NCBI GenBank assembly: GCA_016875255.1
Contig: VGRU01000229.1
Span: 1 to 5,569, forward strand
Length of the DNA: 5,569 nucleotides
Origin: Deltaproteobacteria bacterium
GTDB taxonomy: Bacteria > Desulfobacterota > BSN033 > UBA1163
Direction of reading: 5' to 3'
In this document: positions 1 to 3,640 of the stretch, piece by piece
How the letters are laid out: each line of letters begins with the position of its first letter
How positions within the stretch are numbered: position 1 is the first letter of the stretch
Program-made: the position numbers and the translations under genes
Notes under the pieces: model-generated
Told to the model about the DNA's origin: nothing
The model's input: only the letters and a program-made list of their open reading frames with translations
Database searches by the model: none

Positions 1-138
1 GTAAGGTTTTGTTTCGCAGCTAAACCATACCAGATACGGCTAAAATCCGATGTACTTTTTTATCTGACTGTTATCAAAGAACTTTTAGAGGTTAGCCCAA
101 CCATTTCAACTTTTTTACGAAAGAACCTATTTTTTTAG
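1..138 (+). pseudogene. partial open frame running through the left repeat arm
   Basis: The frame is open from the window edge to a TAG at 136-138, about 45 codons, with no start visible inside. Its repeat-encoded part begins AKPYQIRLKSD and ends STFLRKN; the last residues (LFF) come from unique sequence. The same peptide is encoded by the right arm on the minus strand. I do not recognise the protein. It could be the C-terminal remnant of a mobile-element gene or a chance open frame in AT-rich DNA. It is listed because the frame is intact in both copies. Confidence 0.25.
19..128 (+). repeat. 110-bp perfect inverted repeat, left arm
   Basis: This segment is the exact reverse complement of 5399-5508, with no mismatch over 110 bp. 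Position i pairs with 5527-i throughout. It starts GCTAAACC and ends ACGAAAGAACCT. Homology stops sharply at both ends, at A18 and A129. I see no target-site duplication around this copy and no transposase gene nearby. One frame is open across the whole repeat, reading towards the interior of the window. The two arms lie about 5.3 kb apart, so recombination between them would invert everything in between. It could be a dispersed non-autonomous element, the edge of a larger insertion sequence outside the window, or a duplicated gene 3' end. Confidence 0.95.
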
Positions 139-216
139 ATAACTGATGCATTTCGAGCATCAATTTATAGGCTTTTTGCCACACCCAAAGTTTCTCAAAT
201 CCTGCTACAAATCTTT

Positions 217-273
217 CCTGATCACCTGATATCCCGATACTCTGCATCCTGATCTCCTGATTACCTGATAACC
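217..273 (+). repeat. degenerate tandem octamer array (CCTGATNA)n
   Basis: Seven consecutive units follow the pattern CCTGATNA: cctgatca, cctgatat, cccgatac, tctgcat (one base short), cctgatct, cctgatta, cctgataa, then a trailing CC. On the minus strand it reads as TTATCAGG-like units, and it lies just downstream of the YhhQ-family gene stop. Units are imperfect, so this is an old or diverging array. Its function is unknown. The rest of 129-292 shows no gene and no hairpin with a T-run that would make a clear terminator. Confidence 0.75.
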
Positions 274-292
274 TTACCAGTGTTTATAAATT

Positions 293-892
293 TTAAGAAT
301 CTTTTTTCATCTCCCCTCTATGGCTTCTCACCAGATAGATCAGGGGGATGCTGACGAGAGTGATGGCCATCTTGACCGCATACTGGCCTTTGATCAGGGG
401 CCAGACCGGCATGACGCCATAAAAAGCAAACGTGATGAAGACCACGCTATCAACCCAGGTCGAGACGGCGTTGCTCACCAGAACCCTTGCCCACTTCGGG
501 CCACGGATACGTGATCTCCAGAAGGCAAAGATCTCCGCATCGATGAGCGAGCTGATCAGGTACGCCGTTAAACTGGCAAACACAATCCTTGGGGTATTTC
601 CCAGGACGCTTGCATAGGCTTCCTGTCCGGAATAAAACGAGGCAGGCGGGAGAAGAACCGTAAATTGAGCATAAGCGGCAAGGAGGATGTTGGCGATGAA
701 AGCGGCCAGGATCACCTTGCGAGCTCCCTGTTTGCCCATCGATTCGTTGATCAGATCGATCAGGGTGAAGGTCAGGGTATAGATGAAGATGGCCGCAGGA
801 ACGACCAGACTTCCAATCAGAACAGGCTTGGAGGCTGTCACGTTGGCGATCAGCTCACAAGCGATGTAGAGTCCAATGAGGATCGTGTTCAT
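293..892 (-). CDS. YhhQ-family queuosine precursor transporter
   Basis: This is an integral inner-membrane protein of 199 aa, predicted to import a queuosine precursor (preQ0/preQ1 or queuine) for tRNA wobble modification. About six hydrophobic segments are visible, near residues 1-20, 24-48, 58-81, 102-124, 138-164 and 172-190. Family-like blocks include LIDLINESMGKQGARKV (44-60, compare TDLTVRIFGAPLARR in E. coli YhhQ), AYLISSLIDAEIF (110-122, like AYALGQILDVHVF) and SNAVSTWVDSVVF (140-152, like FGNVSDTLAFF). It is about 20 residues shorter than E. coli YhhQ, mainly at the N-terminus. The gene starts 10 nt after the USP stop, so the two are probably co-transcribed. The Shine-Dalgarno is weak: AAGGGTT overlaps the end of the USP gene. 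Family assignment is firm; the exact substrate is inferred. Confidence 0.88.
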   Translation of the reverse strand: MNTILIGLYIACELIANVTASKPVLIGSLVVPAAIFIYTLTFTLIDLINESMGKQGARKVILAAFIANILLAAYAQFTVLLPPASFYSGQEAYASVLGNTPRIVFASLTAYLISSLIDAEIFAFWRSRIRGPKWARVLVSNAVSTWVDSVVFITFAFYGVMPVWPLIKGQYAVKMAITLVSIPLIYLVRSHRGEMKKDS

Positions 893-902
893 TCCGAATG
901 AA

Positions 903-1340
903 TCAACCCTTTGAACGTATCAGGAGGACTGGGGTCTCCGCCCGTGTTAAAATCTTAAGGGCGATGCTTCCCAGAACCCACCGGGTAATTCCGGATCGGC
1001 CATGGGTGCACATAACGATCAGGTCGGCCCCGCTCTCTTTTGCAAAGTCGATAATCTCCACTGCCACCTGCTGACCTGTCTTCACCGTAGCCGAAACCTT
1101 GAGCCCTTTCTGTCTCAACTCCTCTGCCAGGCCCAGGAGATACCGGTCTGCCGCCTCCTTCTGCTTTTCATCGATGATCAGAGGCGTGACCAGTTCAGGC
1201 GATCCATAGATGGGCATAAAGGGAACGACCTGGAAGAGAATGATTTCAGAGCCAAAGACGTTGGCAAATTTTTCGGCCTGATCCAGAGCCTTTTTAGCCA
1301 GATCCGAACCATCCAGAGGGACTAAAATCTTCTTATACAT
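903..1340 (-). CDS. universal stress protein (UspA family, single domain)
   Basis: This is a cytoplasmic 145-aa protein of the usual single-domain length, with the Rossmann-like UspA fold. Visible features are the N-terminal strand ILVPLDGS with Asp10 (the adenine-side acidic residue), a central variable loop (residues 42-60), and the C-terminal nucleotide-binding segment MCTHGRSG...LGS (110-125). The canonical ATP motif is GxxG-9x-G(S/T). Here the first Gly is Cys111, while Gly114 and Gly124-Ser125 are kept, and the protein ends with the strand PVLLIRSK. ATP binding is therefore plausible but not assured. The start is supported by AAGGAGG seven bases or fewer upstream on the minus strand. 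It is the first gene of a probable two-gene operon with the downstream transporter. The specific stress role cannot be told from sequence. Confidence 0.93.
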   Translation of the reverse strand: MYKKILVPLDGSDLAKKALDQAEKFANVFGSEIILFQVVPFMPIYGSPELVTPLIIDEKQKEAADRYLLGLAEELRQKGLKVSATVKTGQQVAVEIIDFAKESGADLIVMCTHGRSGITRWVLGSIALKILTRAETPVLLIRSKG

Positions 1341-1345
1341 ATCTA

Positions 1346-1352
1346 CCTCCTT
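1346..1352 (-). promoter_or_regulatory. Shine-Dalgarno of the universal stress protein gene
   Basis: The minus strand reads AAGGAGG, then TAGAT, then the ATG at 1340-1338. This is a near-perfect ribosome binding site at normal spacing, and it fixes the start of the USP gene. A TATAAT hexamer at 1359-1354 lies too close to this site to be its promoter unless the transcript is almost leaderless. Confidence 0.85.
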
Positions 1353-1367
1353 AATTATAATTCCCCT

Positions 1368-1414
1368 AACCCCCCTTCATCCCCCTTAAACTAAGGGGGG
1401 GACAGGGGAGGGTT
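1368..1414. repeat. C/G-rich palindromic repeat
   Basis: The core is CCCCCTTA (1381-1388), loop AAC, TAAGGGGG (1392-1399), a perfect 8-bp stem. Outer arms AACCC (1368-1372) and GGGTT (1410-1414) extend it with interruptions. It lies just upstream of the USP gene, so it falls in that gene's promoter region or leader. No T-run follows on either strand, so it is not a classical terminator. It looks like a dispersed intergenic palindrome. Confidence 0.75.
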
Positions 1415-1488
1415 ACAAGAGGGGAGAATTGAATAATGGCAGGCTGGGTTTTTCCCTTTTGGTCACCCATTATTCCAGTATTCCAACA

Positions 1489-1625
1489 TTGATGAATTCG
1501 TAAAAAGTCGTGATTCTCGTTTTCTCGTCATTCCGGCGAAAGCCGGAATCCAGTTCTTTCAAATAGTTATCAATTCTCTGGACACCGGTTTTCACCGGTG
1601 TGACGACTTTTTACGAAACCATCAA
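1489..1625. mobile_element. nested palindromic MITE/REP-like element
   Basis: Terminal arms 1489-1511 and 1603-1625 are inverted repeats of 23 bp with two mismatches; the inner 15 bp, TTCGTAAAAAGTCGT and ACGACTTTTTACGAA, are perfect. Inside are two hairpins. One is ATTCCGGC-GAAA-GCCGGAAT (1530-1549). The other is ACACCGGT-TTTC-ACCGGTGT (1582-1601), which is a diverged reverse complement of the first within matching GTCA...CCAG frames. The heptamer CAACATT flanks the element on both sides (1484-1490 and 1623-1629) and could be a target duplication, though it overlaps the arm on the right. There is no coding capacity. The hairpin core resembles the widespread ATTCC-N-GGAAT repeats such as Neisseria dRS3. 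It is most likely a non-autonomous element. Confidence 0.8.
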
Positions 1626-1737
1626 CATTCCATTATTCCAATATCTTAATGTATACCAATTTTGCTTTGATTAGGCAACAAAAAAGAGATATAGGAATCT
1701 TCGTTAAAATGGGAAAGGACGTATCGAAAAAACCTAT

Positions 1738-1765
1738 TTGACTTATTTCATCAAGATATTAGAAT
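1738..1765 (+). promoter_or_regulatory. predicted sigma70-type promoter of selD
   Basis: TTGACT (1738-1743), a 16-nt spacer and TAGAAT (1760-1765) each match the consensus hexamers at 5 of 6 positions. Transcription would start near 1772, giving a leader of about 107 nt before the ATG at 1879. A perfect 8-bp hairpin, AATTTCTG (1768-1775) with CAGAAATT (1783-1790), sits right at the predicted start. This is a prediction by inspection only. Confidence 0.55.
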
Positions 1766-1878
1766 TAAATTTCTGATAAACCCAGAAATTCTTTGATACC
1801 AGAGGTTAGAATATGGTTCGTCTGATAGAGAGATATGTTAAGAGAATAAGATTGAAATTCTCCAACACGAGGGGCGCG

Positions 1879-2919
1879 ATGAGCGAGGTGCGTCTGACGG
1901 CGACCGTGAAGAAGGCGGGTTGAGCGGCGAAAATCGGTCCGGAGGATCTGGACCGGGTTTTGAGGGAGTTGAACATTCGCAGAGACCCGAATGTGCTAGT
2001 GGGCCTGGAGACATCGGATGACGCAGGGGTCTATCGTTTGAACGATGAGATCGCCCTCGTTCAAACGGTCGATTTCTTCACGCCCATTGTGGACGATCCC
2101 TTTACCTTTGGCCAGGTGGCGGCTGCCAACGCCCTGAGCGATGTCTATGCGATGGGAGGGACGCCTCTGACGGCGATGAACCTGGTCGCCTTTCCCATCC
2201 AGACCCTCTCCTCCTCGATCTTAAAGGAGATCCTTCGAGGGGGGCTGTCAAAGATCGATGAGGCGGGCGTGGCTCTGGTGGGCGGCCATACGATTGAAGA
2301 CCAGGAGATCAAGTACGGCCTCTCCGTGACGGGGATCGTCCATCCGGATAAGATTCTCTCCAATGCAAAGGCAATGGAAGGAGACAAGCTGGTTCTGACC
2401 AAGCCGCTCGGCACAGGGATCATCTCCACGGCCCTCAAAGGAGGGATGGCTTCTGAGAAGACAGTGAAAGAGATGACCGAGTGCATGATCGCCCTCAATC
2501 GAAAAGCATCGGAGCAAATGAAAATCTTTGGAGCTCATGCCTGCACGGACATTACGGGGTTCGGTTTTATCGGCCATGGACTTGAAATGGCAACGGCCAG
2601 CCGGATCGGAATGGTCATTGACTCAGGGAAGATTCCCCTCCTTTCCGGTGTCATGGACTATGCGGGGGTGGGTTTGATACCCGGCGGGGCTCATTCCAAT
2701 CGCCGTTTTTTTTCCTGCAGGGTTGAAGTCAATCCAGGCGTCTCCGGCGTTCTGATGGATGTCCTCTATGATCCTCAAACCTCCGGCGGACTTCTCATCT
2801 CCCTTCCTCCTGATCAGGCTGAAGCATTAGTGGAAACCCTGGAGAGAGAAGGGGAGGTCAATTCCTCCATCATCGGAGAGGTCGTCTCAGAGCCCGAAGG
2901 AAAGATCCGGATTGCCTGA
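1879..2919 (+). CDS. selD: selenide, water dikinase SelD, selenocysteine-containing
   Basis: SelD makes selenophosphate from selenide and ATP in the cytoplasm. Selenophosphate is the Se donor for Sec-tRNA synthesis and for tRNA selenouridine. Read from ATG 1879 with the in-frame TGA at 1921-1923 as Sec15, the product is 346 aa, the normal family length. The N-terminus KKAGU-AAK aligns with E. coli HGAGCGCK: Sec15 sits at catalytic Cys17 and Lys18 at the essential Lys20. The second Cys (E. coli Cys19) is Ala here. Predicted metal/ATP aspartates are Asp48 (SDDAGVY), Asp65 (TVDFF), Asp88 (ALSDVYAMGG) and Asp224 (CTDITGFG); GGH (135-137) and DPQTSGGLL (298-306) are also present. A SECIS hairpin follows the TGA. 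GAGGGG at 1869-1874 is the likely Shine-Dalgarno. An in-frame ATG at 1813 would add 22 residues without family support. A TTG at 1960 would remove the catalytic residue. Confidence 0.96.
1921..1961 (+). promoter_or_regulatory. UGA selenocysteine codon and bacterial SECIS element
   Basis: The TGA at 1921-1923 is followed, in the coding frame, by a stem-loop. CGGTCC (1935-1940) pairs with GGACCG (1950-1955) around the 9-nt loop GGAGGATCT. A U-G pair (1934/1956), an A-G mismatch, and AAA/TTT pairing (1930-1932 with 1958-1960) extend the stem. Distance from the UGA and a G-rich apical loop with a nearby U match the known requirements of bacterial SECIS elements, which are bound by SelB. This is strong support for recoding rather than a nonsense mutation. 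SelB, SelA and tRNA-Sec are not in the window. Confidence 0.85.
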
Positions 2920-2952
2920 TTGCCACTTTCCCCACCTAAATTTAATTTCACC

Positions 2953-3081
2953 CGATAGGCGGGACATTCTCTCCGAGCCAGAGGCTCTTCCCTCCGGGGC
3001 AGAGGCCCCTCTGGGGCGGAGCCTGAGCCGGAGGCCTGTCCCACTTATTCCGGAGGCGGGGTTAGAAAACCCCGCCTATCG
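2953..3081. repeat. GC-rich complex palindromic element downstream of selD
   Basis: Outer arms CGATAGGCGGG (2953-2963) and CCCGCCTATCG (3071-3081) are perfect inverted repeats, and GGGACA (2961-2966) also pairs with TGTCCC (3037-3042). Inside are GAGCC-AGA-GGCTC (2975-2987), GGGGC with GCCCC (2996-3009), and a strong 9-bp hairpin GGCGGGGTT-AGAA-AACCCCGCC (3055-3076). That last hairpin competes with the outer arms for 3071-3076, so two folds are mutually exclusive. The element begins 33 nt after the selD stop and may protect or end the selD transcript, but no T-run follows. It is most likely a dispersed intergenic palindrome. No gene is visible in 2920-3197. Confidence 0.7.
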
Positions 3082-3133
3082 ACAACTTGAGTCGAACCAT
3101 CATTGTTCCAACAACTATATTATGCTTTTGATC

Positions 3134-3162
3134 TTGTAAGAAAAACGATTTTCAAATATAAT
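3134..3162 (+). promoter_or_regulatory. predicted sigma70-type promoter for the mini-ORF and moaD-like gene
   Basis: TTGTAA (3134-3139), exactly 17 nt, then a perfect TATAAT (3157-3162). Transcription should start near 3169, giving a leader of about 29 nt before the mini-ORF ATG at 3198 and about 137 nt before the moaD-like ATG at 3306. It is the best promoter match in the window and implies that moaD is transcribed independently of selD. Confidence 0.65.
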
Positions 3163-3197
3163 GATTTTGAAACCCAAACCTTGAGGAGATCCCCCGC

Positions 3198-3272
3198 ATG
3201 GAAAAGGAAAGCAATAATCTGCGAGTCTTTATCGTTTTTAATTCGGCCAGGGAGATTGAGGTGCTGAAGTAG
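3198..3272 (+). CDS. 24-codon mini-ORF upstream of moaD-like gene (leader or broken gene)
   Basis: ATG at 3198 is preceded by GAGGAG (3183-3188) at 9-nt spacing and by a good promoter, so translation is well supported. The peptide runs MEKESNNLRVFIVF to IEVLK and ends at TAG 3270-3272. The frame is the same as that of the downstream moaD-like gene: after the TAG it continues IFKTGGWKRIS and enters the MoaD start directly. VFIVFNSAREIEVLK has an alternating strand-then-helix pattern. It weakly recalls the N-terminus of DUF3343 (putative Se/S carrier-like) proteins, but I cannot confirm that. It may be a regulatory leader peptide, a decayed gene start, or the first part of a readthrough product. 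Confidence 0.45.
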   Translation: MEKESNNLRVFIVFNSAREIEVLK

Positions 3273-3305
3273 ATTTTTAAGACAGGAGGTTGGAAACGAA
3301 TTTCA

Positions 3306-3545
3306 ATGGAGATTGAAGTTAAACTCTTTGCTACGTTGCGGGACTATCTGCCAAAGGGCAGCGGCCGCTTTTCATGCAAGATGGAGATTGATGAACAGAC
3401 GAAGGTTCAGGAGATCCTGACCAAACTGAACATCCCTGAAGAGATGCCCAAGATCATTCTCATCAACGGCGTTCACGGAAAAAAGGAGCAGGTCTTGAAG
3501 GAAGGAGATGTGCTTTCGATCTTCCCTCCGGTGGCAGGAGGCTGA
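3306..3545 (+). CDS. MoaD/ThiS-family sulfur carrier protein
   Basis: This is a cytoplasmic beta-grasp protein of 79 aa, the usual family size. It opens with the strand MEIEVKLFATLRDY typical of MoaD and ends FPPVAGG (73-79). The C-terminal Gly-Gly is the site that is adenylated by a MoeB/ThiF-like enzyme and converted to a thiocarboxylate. The conserved ILINGVHG (50-58) and GDVLSIFPP (67-75) blocks are also present. The FPPVAGG tail favours MoaD (molybdopterin/tungstopterin synthesis) over ThiS, but stand-alone carriers of this type have several partners and no moaE or thiG is in view. The Shine-Dalgarno AGGAGG (3284-3289) lies 16 nt before the ATG, longer than usual. An in-frame TAG at 3270 limits upstream extension, and no ATG, GTG or TTG in frame sits closer. 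A mini-ORF lies just upstream in the same transcript. Confidence 0.88.
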   Translation: MEIEVKLFATLRDYLPKGSGRFSCKMEIDEQTKVQEILTKLNIPEEMPKIILINGVHGKKEQVLKEGDVLSIFPPVAGG

Positions 3546-3552
3546 TAAAAAA

Positions 3553-3612
3553 TCAATGGTCAATTTTAAATGAGCAATCATCAATGATCAGTTTGTACTC
3601 ATTGACCATTGA
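3553..3612. terminator. inverted repeat between convergent genes, possible bidirectional terminator
   Basis: TCAATGGTCAAT (3553-3564) and ATTGACCATTGA (3601-3612) form a perfect 12-bp inverted repeat with a 36-nt loop. It fills most of the 95-bp gap between the moaD-like stop (3545) and the TPR gene stop (3641), which converge here. The surrounding sequence is built of repeated TCAATGATCA-like words. The stem is AT-rich and lacks a following T-run, so a terminator role is inferred from position only. Confidence 0.45.
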
Positions 3613-3640
3613 ACATTGGTAATTGATTATTGAGAATGAA

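Noticed and set aside
144..162. Hairpin TGATGC-N7-GCATCA as terminator for the usp-yhhQ unit
   Set aside because: The stem is only 6 bp, and on the minus strand it is followed by GTTATC and an A-run, not a T-run.
320..1325. Plus-strand open frames opposite yhhQ and usp
   Set aside because: Their products are hydrophilic and featureless, and lie antisense to clear membrane-protein and USP frames.
1813..1878. Longer SelD from in-frame ATG 1813
   Set aside because: It would add 22 residues (MVRLIERYVKRIR...) with no family counterpart, while ATG 1879 gives the usual distance of about 14 residues to the catalytic position and has GAGGGG just upstream.
1653..1878. selC (tRNA-Sec) or another tRNA in the selD upstream spacer
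   Set aside because: I looked for a long extra arm, a T-arm GGTTC-like loop and a CCA end and found no cloverleaf; the spacer is too AT-rich.
2145..2577. Minus-strand open frames opposite selD
   Set aside because: They are shadows of selD codon bias; the plus strand carries all the conserved motifs.
1960..2919. SelD starting at TTG 1960
   Set aside because: This start deletes the conserved N-terminus, including the catalytic position and the essential Lys. It is an artefact of reading TGA 1921 as stop.
2912..3139. 75-aa plus-strand frame within the GC-rich palindrome
   Set aside because: Its sequence is generated by the palindromic repeat (GAEAPLGRSLSRRP...), overlaps the selD stop and has no Shine-Dalgarno or family resemblance.
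3270..3272. TAG as a pyrrolysine codon
   Set aside because: There is no pyl gene or known Pyl-protein family here. It is kept only as one option in the finding on the mini-ORF.
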